A stretch of 64,000 nucleotides of DNA from Ectopseudomonas chengduensis (lineage in GTDB: Bacteria > Pseudomonadota > Gammaproteobacteria > Pseudomonadales > Pseudomonadaceae): contig NZ_JACFYZ010000014.1 in assembly GCF_015712065.1 (NCBI RefSeq), positions 1-64,000 on the forward strand. The letters run 5' to 3'. The position numbers were made by a program, and so were the translations under genes. Below, piece after piece: positions 37,518 to 46,067 of the stretch. The notes beneath the pieces are model-generated. The model made no database searches. It was given only the letters and a program-made list of their open reading frames with translations, and was not told the origin of the DNA. Each line of letters starts with the position of its first letter. The stretch's first letter is position 1.

Positions 37518-38870
37518 TTACAGGCGGCTGAGGTCGTTGACCAGGGCAAGCAACATAACCCCGATGACCAGACTGATGCCGATCTGCATCCCCCAACCCT
37601 GAACCCGCTCAGACAAGGGGCGACCACGCACCCACTCGACCAGGTAAAACAGCAGATGCCCACCATCCAGTACGGGAATGGGCAGCAGATTGAGAACCCC
37701 CAAGCTAATACTCAGATATGCAAGGAATTTCAGGAAATCCCCCAGCCCTGACTCAGCTGAAGCGCCCGCCACTTTAGCAATGGTTATCGGCCCACTCAAG
37801 TTTTTTACCGAGAGCTCACCGAACAGCATTTTCTTCAGTGAATCGAGGGTCAGCAGGCTCATGGACCAGGTTTGACGCATGCCTTCGACAACGCCATCGA
37901 GCGGACCGTAGCGCACCTCGCGGAGCATCTCCGGCGGCCATTCGACGCCCTGCACACCGGCGCCCAGGTAGCCGCTGCGGGCCTCCCCTTCGCCGCGCGA
38001 CGCCAGGGTCAGCTGCACATCCTGCGCTTGCCCGGCGCGTTCGAAGCTCAGCGTGACCGCCTCGCCCGGCAATGCCCGGACGCGATCGACCAGATCCTGC
38101 CAGTCGGCCAGGGGCTCGCCATCGAGCGCCAGCAACCTGTCCCCTGCCTGCAGCCCTGCGGCGTGGGCAGGCCCCTTGGAATCGACCTCAGCCAGAACCG
38201 GCTCCAGCACCGGACGCCATGGACGAATGCCCAGCGAACCAATCGGGTCCGGCTCGTCGACGCCACGCAGCCAGTTGTCCAACTGCACCTGTTTTGGCGT
38301 TTCAACGGTGGAGCCAGGCTCCAGCACGCGCAGATCGAGCGTACCGCTCTCGCCCAGACGCCTTACCAGCTGCAGATTGACCGCCGCCCAACCACTGGTA
38401 GCCTCGCCGTTGACCGCAACGATCTCCTGCCCCGCACGCAACCCGGCCACTTGCGCCAGACTGTCCGGCTGCACCGCGCCGATAACCGGGCGCACCTGCT
38501 GACTGCCGAGCATGGCGACGAACCAGAAGAACAGCAGCGCCAGCAAGAAATTGGCCAGCGGGCCCGCAGCCACGATGGCGATGCGCTGGCGCACGCTCTT
38601 GCGATTGAAGGACTGCTCGACGAGCTCGGGGGGCACATCGCCCTCGCGCTCATCGAGCATCTTGACGTAGCCACCCAGAGGAATGGCTGCAACCACGAAT
38701 TCGGTGCCCTGGCGGTCATGCCAGCGCAGCAGCGGTGTGCCGAAGCCAACGGAGAAGCGCAGCACCTTGACGCCGCAGCGCCGGGCCACCCAGAAGTGCC
38801 CGTACTCGTGAAAGGTCACCAGGACACCCAGTGCGATCAGGGTGCCAACCAGCATGTACAACCCACTCAT
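37518..38870 (-). CDS. rseP: RIP metalloprotease RseP
   Basis: Inner-membrane site-2 protease. In Pseudomonas it cuts the MucA-type anti-sigma factor to release AlgU and trims signal peptide remnants. 450 residues. The zinc motif HEYGH is at 21-25 in the first membrane helix, and the second metal site is NLLPIPVLDGGHLLFY. Two PDZ domains lie in the periplasmic middle (about 115-200 and 205-290). It is between ispC and bamA. Confidence 0.97.
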   Translation of the reverse strand: MSGLYMLVGTLIALGVLVTFHEYGHFWVARRCGVKVLRFSVGFGTPLLRWHDRQGTEFVVAAIPLGGYVKMLDEREGDVPPELVEQSFNRKSVRQRIAIVAAGPLANFLLALLFFWFVAMLGSQQVRPVIGAVQPDSLAQVAGLRAGQEIVAVNGEATSGWAAVNLQLVRRLGESGTLDLRVLEPGSTVETPKQVQLDNWLRGVDEPDPIGSLGIRPWRPVLEPVLAEVDSKGPAHAAGLQAGDRLLALDGEPLADWQDLVDRVRALPGEAVTLSFERAGQAQDVQLTLASRGEGEARSGYLGAGVQGVEWPPEMLREVRYGPLDGVVEGMRQTWSMSLLTLDSLKKMLFGELSVKNLSGPITIAKVAGASAESGLGDFLKFLAYLSISLGVLNLLPIPVLDGGHLLFYLVEWVRGRPLSERVQGWGMQIGISLVIGVMLLALVNDLSRL

Positions 38871-38933
38871 TTCACTTCTCCAGCTCTACGAGCCGCTCAA
38901 GTTCCAGCACACACCAGACCAATACGGGCGCCA

Positions 38934-40118
38934 TCAACGGCCAGCGAGCCACTGCCCAGCCAGCTCACGCGCACGGGCATCGGCCGCGAATACCGCGTCG
39001 AGCGCTTCGACAGCCTGCACCGGCTGGGCGTTCAACACGGACTCAATCATACGCGCGATATCAACGAAACGGATGCGCCGCTGCAGGAAAGCCTCGACCG
39101 CGACTTCATTGGCGGCGTTGAGCATCGCCGGCGCACTGCCGCCAGCCTGCGCCGCCTCCCGCGCCAGACGCAGACAGGGAAAACGCTGCTCGTCGGGGCG
39201 TTCGAAATCCAGGCGACCGACGGCAAACAGATCCAGAGGCGATACGCCCGAGTCGATACGCTCCGGCCAGGCCAACGCATGAGCGATGGGCGTGCGCATA
39301 TCCGGATTACCCAGCTGCGCCAGCACCGAACCGTCGATGTAATCGACCAGCGAATGAATCACGCTCTGTCGATGTATGACCACTTCGATCTGCTCCGGAC
39401 GGGCATCGAACAACCAGCAGGCCTCGATCGACTCGAGCCCCTTGTTCATCATGCTGGCCGAGTCCACGGAAATCTTGCGCCCCATCGACCAGTTCGGATG
39501 AGCACAGGCCTGCTCCGGGGTGACGCATTCCAGGTCAGCCAACGGTGTTTCGCGAAAAGGCCCGCCAGAAGCCGTCAGCAGTACGCGACGCACACCGACG
39601 GTCTGCAGCCCCCGCGAATAGTCACCGGGCAGACACTGGAAAATGGCGTTGTGCTCGCTGTCGATAGGCAACAGCACCGCCCCGCTCTGCTTGACCGCCT
39701 GCATGAACAAGGCACCGGACATTACCAGCGCCTCCTTGTTCGCCAGCAACACCTTCTTGCCAGCCTGCACGGCCGCCAGGGTCGGCTTGAGGCCCGCTGC
39801 GCCAACAATGGCCGCCATTACGCAATCGACGGCGGCGTCAGCAGAGACGGCGCACAGACCTGCTTCGCCGACCAGCACCTCGGTCGCCAGCCCGGCGGCG
39901 CGCAGATTGTTCTGCAGCTCGAGCGCTGAAGCGTCATCAGGCACCACGGCGTAGCGCGGCCGATGCTGCACGCACAGCACCTGCAACTCTGCCAGGCGCG
40001 AAAAGCCCGTCAGCGCGAAGACGCTGTAGCGCTCAGGGTGACGCGCGATCACATCCAGCGTACTGAGACCAATAGAGCCGGTAGCCCCCAGCACGGTGAC
40101 CTGCTGTACTGTGCTCAC
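38934..40118 (-). CDS. ispC: 1-deoxy-D-xylulose 5-phosphate reductoisomerase
   Basis: Makes methylerythritol phosphate with NADPH, the second step of the non-mevalonate pathway. 394 residues. The NADPH fold begins VTVLGATGSIGLSTLDV. Metal and substrate residues lie in PIDSEHNAIFQCL, ASGGPFRETPL and HPNWSMGRKISVDSASMMNK. I chose the GTG at 40118 because it overlaps the cdsA stop as GTGA; a start four codons earlier would lie inside cdsA. Also called dxr. Confidence 0.96.
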   Translation of the reverse strand: MSTVQQVTVLGATGSIGLSTLDVIARHPERYSVFALTGFSRLAELQVLCVQHRPRYAVVPDDASALELQNNLRAAGLATEVLVGEAGLCAVSADAAVDCVMAAIVGAAGLKPTLAAVQAGKKVLLANKEALVMSGALFMQAVKQSGAVLLPIDSEHNAIFQCLPGDYSRGLQTVGVRRVLLTASGGPFRETPLADLECVTPEQACAHPNWSMGRKISVDSASMMNKGLESIEACWLFDARPEQIEVVIHRQSVIHSLVDYIDGSVLAQLGNPDMRTPIAHALAWPERIDSGVSPLDLFAVGRLDFERPDEQRFPCLRLAREAAQAGGSAPAMLNAANEVAVEAFLQRRIRFVDIARMIESVLNAQPVQAVEALDAVFAADARARELAGQWLAGR

Positions 40119-40930
40119 AGCGCGCCCCAACCAGCGAGCCAGAGCAGTGCAGCGAACAGCGGGATGGCTGCGGTCAGACTGTCGATACGATCCAGCACTC
40201 CGCCATGCCCCGGCAGCAGATTGCTGCTGTCCTTGATCCCGGACTGACGCTTGAACATGCTTTCGGTCAGGTCACCAACCACGGAAATCAGTACCACCAC
40301 AGCGGCACCCGCCAGCGCCAGCAGCAGCCCACCAGCGGACCAGCCTTGCTGCAGCCCGACCAGCAGGGTGATCAGCAGGCTGGCCGCAAGACCGCCGTAG
40401 AGCCCTTCCCAACTCTTGCCCGGGCTGACCTTGGGCGCCAGCTTGCGCTTGCCAAAGGTCTTGCCGGAAAAATAGGCGCCGATATCCGCCCCCCAGACCA
40501 GCACCATCACCGCGATGATCAGCGCATTGGCCTGCGGCCACTGCTTGAGCAGGATCAGCCCTTGCCAGGCCGGCAGCAGAATCAGCAAACCAATCAACAA
40601 ACGCCCCGGCACACCGCCCCAGAGACGACTGCTATCGGGATAGGTCATTACCAGAAAGGTCGCGACCAACCACCACAGCACAGCCACCACCAGCAGCAGC
40701 GGGGCAACGACCGGCACCATGTACAGCAAGCCGAGCAACACGGCCACTGCAGCCGCATAGGCCACACGCAGCGGCTGCGCCTCGAACCCTGCCAGACGGG
40801 CCCATTCCCAGGCCCCCAGCGTGACCACCGCACCGATGAACAGGGCAAAGGCACCGCCATCGAGCAGAAAAAAACCGCCCAGGGCGATGGGCAACAGCAC
40901 CAGCGCCGTGATGATTCGTTGTTTGAGCAT
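40115..40930 (-). CDS. cdsA: Phosphatidate cytidylyltransferase
   Basis: Makes CDP-diacylglycerol, precursor of all membrane phospholipids. 271 residues with about eight transmembrane segments. The family signature near the C-terminus reads SMFKRQSGIKDSSNLLPGHG and then GVLDRIDSL. Its ATG shares one base with the uppS stop, and it overlaps ispC by 4 bases. Confidence 0.97.
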   Translation of the reverse strand: MLKQRIITALVLLPIALGGFFLLDGGAFALFIGAVVTLGAWEWARLAGFEAQPLRVAYAAAVAVLLGLLYMVPVVAPLLLVVAVLWWLVATFLVMTYPDSSRLWGGVPGRLLIGLLILLPAWQGLILLKQWPQANALIIAVMVLVWGADIGAYFSGKTFGKRKLAPKVSPGKSWEGLYGGLAASLLITLLVGLQQGWSAGGLLLALAGAAVVVLISVVGDLTESMFKRQSGIKDSSNLLPGHGGVLDRIDSLTAAIPLFAALLWLAGWGAL

Positions 40931-41676
40931 TAGGAGCGCGCCTCAGCTTCCACCTGCTCGCTGGTCTTGCCGAAGCGACGCTGGCGGGTAGCGAAATCGG
41001 CCAGCGCCTTGCGCATGGCCTCGTGCTTGAAGTCCGGCCAATAGAGGTCGGAGAAGTACAGTTCGCTGTAAGCCAACTGCCACAGGAGGAAGTTACTGAT
41101 GCGGCGCTCGCCACCCGTACGGATGCACAGGTCGGGTAAAGGCAGGTCACCGGTAGCCAGACAACCCTGAAGCAATTGCGGGGTAATGTCTTCGGGCTGC
41201 AAATGACCTGCTTGCACCTCACGCGCCAGACGCTGAGCGGCCTGGGCGATATCCCACTGACCACCGTAGTTGGCCGCGATCTGCAAGGTGAAACGCCGGT
41301 TGCCGGCAGTCAGTTGCTCGGCTTCGCGCATGGCTGCCTGCAACTCGGGATGAAAACGCGAGCGATCACCGATGATGCGCAGGCTGATGTCGTTATCCAG
41401 CAGACGCTTGGCCTCACGACGCAGCGCCCCCAGGAACAACTCCATCAGCGCACCGACCTCTTCGGCCGGACGCTGCCAGTTCTCGCTGGAAAAGGCGAAC
41501 AGGGTGAGCACCTCGACGCCCGACTCGGCACAGACCTCGATCACCGCGCGAACCGCATCGACCCCGGCCTTGTGCCCAGCCACACCCGGCAACAGGCGCT
41601 TCTTCGCCCAACGGTTGTTGCCATCCATGATGATGGCGACATGCCGCGGCACCGCCCCCTGCTTGTTTTTGTCCAT
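40930..41676 (-). CDS. uppS: Undecaprenyl diphosphate synthase
   Basis: Cis-prenyltransferase that builds the C55 carrier lipid for peptidoglycan and O-antigen. 248 residues. The substrate site is HVAIIMDGNNRWAKKR, and the C-terminal DLCIRTGGERRISNFLLWQ is diagnostic. It follows frr by 17 bases. The DUF368 protein at 11.2-12.1 kb may recycle its product. Confidence 0.97.
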   Translation of the reverse strand: MDKNKQGAVPRHVAIIMDGNNRWAKKRLLPGVAGHKAGVDAVRAVIEVCAESGVEVLTLFAFSSENWQRPAEEVGALMELFLGALRREAKRLLDNDISLRIIGDRSRFHPELQAAMREAEQLTAGNRRFTLQIAANYGGQWDIAQAAQRLAREVQAGHLQPEDITPQLLQGCLATGDLPLPDLCIRTGGERRISNFLLWQLAYSELYFSDLYWPDFKHEAMRKALADFATRQRRFGKTSEQVEAEARS

Positions 41677-41693
41677 TTATGGGCGCCCAGCCG

Positions 41694-42251
41694 TCAGACG
41701 GCCATCAGGTCCGCTTCTTTGACCTCGAGCGCCTTGTCGACATCACCGATGAACTTGTCGGTGATCTTCTGCAGCTCGTCAGCGGCGCGACGCTCTTCGT
41801 CCTCGCTGATTTCCTTGGCCTTGGACAGCTTCTTCAGCTCGGCCAGGGCATCACGACGCACGTTGCGCACGGCGACCTTGGCATCTTCGGCAACGCCACG
41901 CGCCTGCTTGGTATAGCCCTTACGGGTTTCCTCGGTCAGCGCCGGCATCGGCACACGGATGGTGGTACCAGCGCTGCTCGGGTTCAGGCCCAGGTCGGAG
42001 GTCATGATGGCCTTCTCGATGGCAGCACTGAGGGTCTTGTCATGCGCGACGATCTTCAGGGTGCGCGCGTCCTCGACGGAGATCGCAGCAACCTGGTTCA
42101 GCGGCATGTCGCTACCCCAGGCCGGCACCTTGACGCTGTCGAGAATGCTCGGATGGGCACGACCGGTTCGAATGGAGGCCAGGTTACGACCCAGCGATTC
42201 CAGGGACTTGCTCATGCGCTCCTGAGCGTCTTTCTTGATGTCGTTGATCAT
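41694..42251 (-). CDS. frr: Ribosome recycling factor
   Basis: Splits post-termination ribosomes with EF-G. 185 residues, three-helix bundle plus a small beta domain. Typical stretches are MSKSLESLGRNLASIRTGRA and IRVPMPALTEETRK. The C-terminus IGDVDKALEVKEADLMAV is complete. It overlaps pyrH by 4 bases. Confidence 0.98.
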   Translation of the reverse strand: MINDIKKDAQERMSKSLESLGRNLASIRTGRAHPSILDSVKVPAWGSDMPLNQVAAISVEDARTLKIVAHDKTLSAAIEKAIMTSDLGLNPSSAGTTIRVPMPALTEETRKGYTKQARGVAEDAKVAVRNVRRDALAELKKLSKAKEISEDEERRAADELQKITDKFIGDVDKALEVKEADLMAV

Positions 42252-42991
42252 TGTGCATCCTCCTCGATCAGAGTTCCTTCGGCGCCACCCACTACAACGT
42301 TCAGCAGTGCGCCGGGCTTGTTCATGTTGAAAACCCGCAGCGGCATGTTGTGATCACGGCACAGGCAGATGGCGGTCAGATCCATCACGCCCAGCTTGCG
42401 ATCGAGCACCTCGTCATAGGTCAGGCGCTCGAATTTCTCGGCATGCGGGTCTTTGAACGGGTCGGCAGTGTACACGCCATCGACCTTGGTCGCCTTCAGT
42501 ACCACGTCCGCATCGATTTCGATGGCGCGCAGGCAGGCAGCCGAATCGGTGGTAAAGAAGGGGTTGCCGGTGCCAGCAGCGAAAATCACCACCTCACCGG
42601 TCTTCAGGTGGCGCATGGCCTTGCGGCGGTCATAGTGATCGGTCACGCCGACCATGGAAATCGCCGACATGACGATGGCCGGGATGTTCGAGCGCTCCAG
42701 CGCATCACGCATGGCCAGCGCGTTCATCACGGTGGCCAGCATGCCCATGTGGTCGCCAGTGACGCGATCCATGCCGGCAGCGGACAGCGCCGCGCCACGG
42801 AACAGGTTGCCACCACCAATCACCAGGCCGACCTGCACACCGATACCGACCAGTTGGCCGACTTCCAGCGCCATGCGATCAAGCACCTTGGGATCGATGC
42901 CGAAATCTTCCGAGCCCATCAGGGCCTCGCCGCTAAGTTTGAGCAGAATGCGTTTGTAGCGAGGTTGGCGACCAGTTGTCTGCTGAGCCAT
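42248..42991 (-). CDS. pyrH: UMP kinase
   Basis: Phosphorylates UMP to UDP; hexameric amino-acid-kinase fold. 247 residues from the ATG at 42991 with AGGAGA upstream. The sequence has RILLKLSGEALMG, GLVIGGGNLFRG and the ATKVDGVYTADPFKDPHA motif. It follows tsf after a gap of about 190 bases with a hairpin; the frame that continues upstream is not used. Confidence 0.97.
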   Translation of the reverse strand: MAQQTTGRQPRYKRILLKLSGEALMGSEDFGIDPKVLDRMALEVGQLVGIGVQVGLVIGGGNLFRGAALSAAGMDRVTGDHMGMLATVMNALAMRDALERSNIPAIVMSAISMVGVTDHYDRRKAMRHLKTGEVVIFAAGTGNPFFTTDSAACLRAIEIDADVVLKATKVDGVYTADPFKDPHAEKFERLTYDEVLDRKLGVMDLTAICLCRDHNMPLRVFNMNKPGALLNVVVGGAEGTLIEEDAQ

Positions 42992-43124
42992 TGCAAGTCT
43001 CTCCTGCGGCGATATGAAATTCTTGAGCAACGCGCTCGGGCGCTGCAATTATCCGGCACTTCGAACGTGCCGGCGACCTCAGGTTGCAAGGCCGTTAGTA
43101 CATTTGTTGCCCCTTATTCGGCAA

Positions 43125-43154
43125 AGAGGCTGCACGCGCAAGCGGGCAGCCTCT
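43125..43154 (-). terminator. Hairpin downstream of tsf
   Basis: AGAGGCTGC / GCAGCCTCT stem (43125-43133 with 43146-43154) with a 12-base loop; followed on the minus strand by only TTTG. It is 26 bases after the tsf stop. It may be a weak terminator or RNA-stabilising structure. Confidence 0.55.
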
Positions 43155-43179
43155 CTGGGACAACTGGCCGAACCGCCGA

Positions 43180-44043
43180 TTACTGCTTGCTGGCAGCAAC
43201 CTGAGCGGCAACTTCGGCAGCGAAGTCGGTCTCGGCCTTCTCGATACCCTCGCCCACTTCGTAACGAACGAAGGAAACGATTTCGGCACCGGCTTTCTTC
43301 ACCAGGTCACCGACCTTGACTTCCGGATCCATGATGAAGGCTTGCTCGACCAGGCTGGCTTCGGCCAGGAACTTGGTGATACGGCCTTTGATCATGTTCT
43401 CGACGATGTTTTCCGGCTTGCCAGCAATCTTCTCGGCGTTCAGCTGCAGGAAGATTTCCTTTTCCTTGGCAACCAGCTCTTCGGAGACCTGGTCCGGCGA
43501 AACAACGGCCGGGTTGGAGGCAGCAACGTGCATGGCAACGTGCTTGGCCAGCTCGTCGTTGCCGCCTTTCAGGACAACCAGAACACCAATGCGGTGGCCG
43601 TGCAGGTAGGCACCAACGGTTTCGCCAGAAACAGCGGTCAGGCGACGGATGTTGACGTTCTCGCCGCACTTGGCAACCAGGGCTTCACGAGCGGATTCGC
43701 GCGAGGCGATCAGCGGAGCGGCTTCGGTCAGGTTCTTCTCGAAGGCTTCGTCGATGCTTTCTTTGACGAAGGCTTTGAAGTCGTCCTGCAGAGCCAGGAA
43801 GTCGGTCTGCGAGTTGACTTCGATGATCAGGCCACGACCGCCTTCGACACGAACAGCGATGGAGCCTTCAGCGGCAATGTTGCCAGCCTTCTTGGCAGCC
43901 TTGATGGCGCCGGAAGCACGCATGTCATCAATAGCTTTCTCGATGTCGCCAGCAGCGGCAACCAGGGCCTTCTTGCACTCCATCATGCCTTGGCCAGTAC
44001 GCTCGCGCAGTTCTTTAACCAGGGCTGCAGTAATTTCTGCCAT
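43180..44043 (-). CDS. tsf: Translation elongation factor Ts
   Basis: Nucleotide exchange factor for EF-Tu. 287 residues. The N-terminal UBA-like domain (LVKELRERTGQGMMECKKAL) includes the TDFV-equivalent NSQTDFLALQDDF just after it, followed by two core subdomains. It lies downstream of rpsB in the same direction, the universal pair. Confidence 0.98.
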   Translation of the reverse strand: MAEITAALVKELRERTGQGMMECKKALVAAAGDIEKAIDDMRASGAIKAAKKAGNIAAEGSIAVRVEGGRGLIIEVNSQTDFLALQDDFKAFVKESIDEAFEKNLTEAAPLIASRESAREALVAKCGENVNIRRLTAVSGETVGAYLHGHRIGVLVVLKGGNDELAKHVAMHVAASNPAVVSPDQVSEELVAKEKEIFLQLNAEKIAGKPENIVENMIKGRITKFLAEASLVEQAFIMDPEVKVGDLVKKAGAEIVSFVRYEVGEGIEKAETDFAAEVAAQVAASKQ

Positions 44044-44111
44044 CTTGAAAATCCTCTCGGTAGGTCTTCAACCATTCACCCGCGTGGCGGGCGATCAAAT
44101 CTGTGAGTGGC

Positions 44112-44133
44112 AAAAAGGGGGCTTAGCCCCCTT
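44112..44133 (-). terminator. Hairpin between rpsB and tsf (partial terminator)
   Basis: AAGGGGGC / GCCCCCTT stem (44115-44122 with 44126-44133) and a TTA loop, with TTTTTG after it on the minus strand. It probably tunes how much of the rpsB transcript continues into tsf. Confidence 0.75.
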
Positions 44134-44172
44134 CTTGCACAGCGCGTAACGCTAGATGCTTTGCGTTACCGC

Positions 44173-44916
44173 TTAGCCTTCGGCGCTCTCGGCAGCCGCG
44201 GCTTCTTCGACGAACTCTTCAGTGCCGCCGCCAGCATTGCTGCGACCACGGATCACGGCGTCGGCCATGGCACCCATGTACAGCTGGATGGCGCGGATGG
44301 CGTCGTCGTTACCCGGGATAATGTAGTCAACGCCTTCCGGGCTGCTGTTGGTATCGACGATGCCGATAACCGGGATGCCCAGCTTGTTGGCTTCGGTGAT
44401 AGCAATGCGCTCGTGGTCAACGTCGATCACGAACAGAGCGTCCGGCAGACCGCCCATGTCCTTGATACCACCCAGGCTGCGATCCAGTTTTTCCAGATCA
44501 CGGGTACGCATCAGGGCTTCTTTCTTGGTCAGTTTGGCGAAAGTACCGTCCTGGGACTGAACTTCCAGCTCACGCAGACGCTTGATCGAGGCGCGGATGG
44601 TTTTGTAGTTGGTCAGCATGCCGCCCAACCAGCGGTGATCGACGAACGGCGAGCCACAACGAGCAGCTTCTTCGCGAACGATCTTGCCAGCGGAACGCTT
44701 GGTGCCGACGAACAGGATCTTGTTCTTGCCAGCAGCCAGCTTCTCAACGAAAGCCTGAGCTTCGTTGAACATCGGCAGGGTTTTTTCGAGGTTGATGATG
44801 TGAATCTTGTTACGCGCGCCGAAAATGTACTTGCCCATTTTCGGGTTCCAGTAACGGGTCTGGTGGCCGAAGTGCACACCGGCCTTCAGCATATCGCGCA
44901 TGTTGACTTGGGACAT
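44173..44916 (-). CDS. rpsB: 30S ribosomal protein S2
   Basis: 247 residues from the ATG at 44916 (MSQVNMRDMLKAGVHFGHQTRYWNPKM, in part). The signatures are DHRWLGGMLTNYKTIRASI and PDALFVIDVDHERIAI. The C-terminal tail is alanine/glutamate-rich (EEAAAAESAEG). The leader is long: a TATAAA -10-like hexamer on the minus strand (45057-45062) would give roughly 135 untranslated bases. That length is compatible with the autoregulatory leader known for rpsB in gammaproteobacteria, though I cannot fold it here. Confidence 0.97.
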   Translation of the reverse strand: MSQVNMRDMLKAGVHFGHQTRYWNPKMGKYIFGARNKIHIINLEKTLPMFNEAQAFVEKLAAGKNKILFVGTKRSAGKIVREEAARCGSPFVDHRWLGGMLTNYKTIRASIKRLRELEVQSQDGTFAKLTKKEALMRTRDLEKLDRSLGGIKDMGGLPDALFVIDVDHERIAITEANKLGIPVIGIVDTNSSPEGVDYIIPGNDDAIRAIQLYMGAMADAVIRGRSNAGGGTEEFVEEAAAAESAEG

Positions 44917-45199
44917 GATAGTTCCTTGAATAAGTCGGGTTAGGCCTCCACGTATCCCAGCTTCCAACCCTCGAACTTATCGAAAGGCACCCAGGAAACC
45001 GTGTCGATACGTGTGTGGGTTTGAGCTTTCGGGCTTAGTGCCCGTAAAGCGGCGCGTTTTATACCACACAAAGCCGGCTCAGGCTACAAAAGCTGGCAAA
45101 CAACGCAGTAACGCCCTGCAGCGGTTGCAGTGCCCTTTGGGGCTGGCACGGCGAAGCTGCTAATATATCGCCCTTTCCGTTCGTGCCCGAGAGCTTCAT

Positions 45200-45982
45200 A
45201 TGACCGTCACCATCAAATCCGCCGAAGAAATCGAGAAAATGCGCGTGGCCGGCCGCCTGGCCGCCGAAGTGCTGGAGATGATCGGTGAACACGTCAAGCC
45301 AGGCGTCACCACCGAAGAAATCGACCGCATCTGCCACGACTATATCGTCAACGTGCAGCAGGCCATTCCCGCCCCGCTCAACTACAAGGGCTTCCCCAAG
45401 TCGATCTGCACCTCGGTCAACCATGTGGTGTGCCACGGCATCCCCAATGACAAGCCGCTGAAAGACGGCGACGTGCTGAACATCGACGTCACCGTGATCA
45501 AGGACGGCTACCACGGCGACACCAGCAAGATGTTCATGGTCGGCAAGGTCGCCGAGTGGGCCGAGCGTCTGGCCAAGATCACTCAGGAATGCATGTATAA
45601 AGGTATCGAGCTGGTCAAACCCGGCACGCGCCTGGGCGATATCGGTGAAGTGATCCAGAAGCACGCGGAGAAGAACGGTTTCTCCGTGGTCCGCGAATAC
45701 TGCGGCCATGGCATTGGCGCGGTCTTCCATGAAGAGCCGCAGGTGCTGCATTACGGCAAGGCCGGCACCGGCATGGAGCTCAAGGAAGGCATGACCTTCA
45801 CCATCGAGCCGATGATCAACCAGGGCCGCCCGGAAACCCGCCTGCTCGGCGACGGCTGGACCGCCATCACCAAGGACCGCAAGCTGTCGGCGCAATGGGA
45901 GCACACTGTGCTGGTCACCGCAGATGGCTATGAGATCCTGACCCTGCGCAGCGACGACACCCTGCCGCGCACCTCGGCCTGA
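45200..45982 (+). CDS. map: Methionine aminopeptidase, type I
   Basis: Removes the initiator Met from new proteins. 260 residues. The metal and active-site residues appear in SVNHVVCHGIPND, LNIDVTVIKDGYHGDTSKMF, CGHGIGAVFHEEPQV and FTIEPMINQG. It is divergent from rpsB, as in many gammaproteobacteria, and followed by glnD after a palindromic repeat. Confidence 0.97.
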   Translation: MTVTIKSAEEIEKMRVAGRLAAEVLEMIGEHVKPGVTTEEIDRICHDYIVNVQQAIPAPLNYKGFPKSICTSVNHVVCHGIPNDKPLKDGDVLNIDVTVIKDGYHGDTSKMFMVGKVAEWAERLAKITQECMYKGIELVKPGTRLGDIGEVIQKHAEKNGFSVVREYCGHGIGAVFHEEPQVLHYGKAGTGMELKEGMTFTIEPMINQGRPETRLLGDGWTAITKDRKLSAQWEHTVLVTADGYEILTLRSDDTLPRTSA

Positions 45983-45991
45983 CCGCGATCC

Positions 45992-46045
45992 GTAGGGTGC
46001 GCCATGCGCACCATTGAAGCTTGTGGTGCGCAAAGCGCACCCCAC
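45992..46045. repeat. Inverted repeat, GTAGGGTGCGC family (copy 2)
   Basis: GTAGGGTGCGCCATGCGCACC at the left and GGTGCGCAAAGCGCACCCCAC at the right, between map and glnD. The right end has CCCCAC where other copies have CCCTAC. Confidence 0.8.
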
Positions 46046-46067
46046 CTTATATAAGGAAGGCAACTGC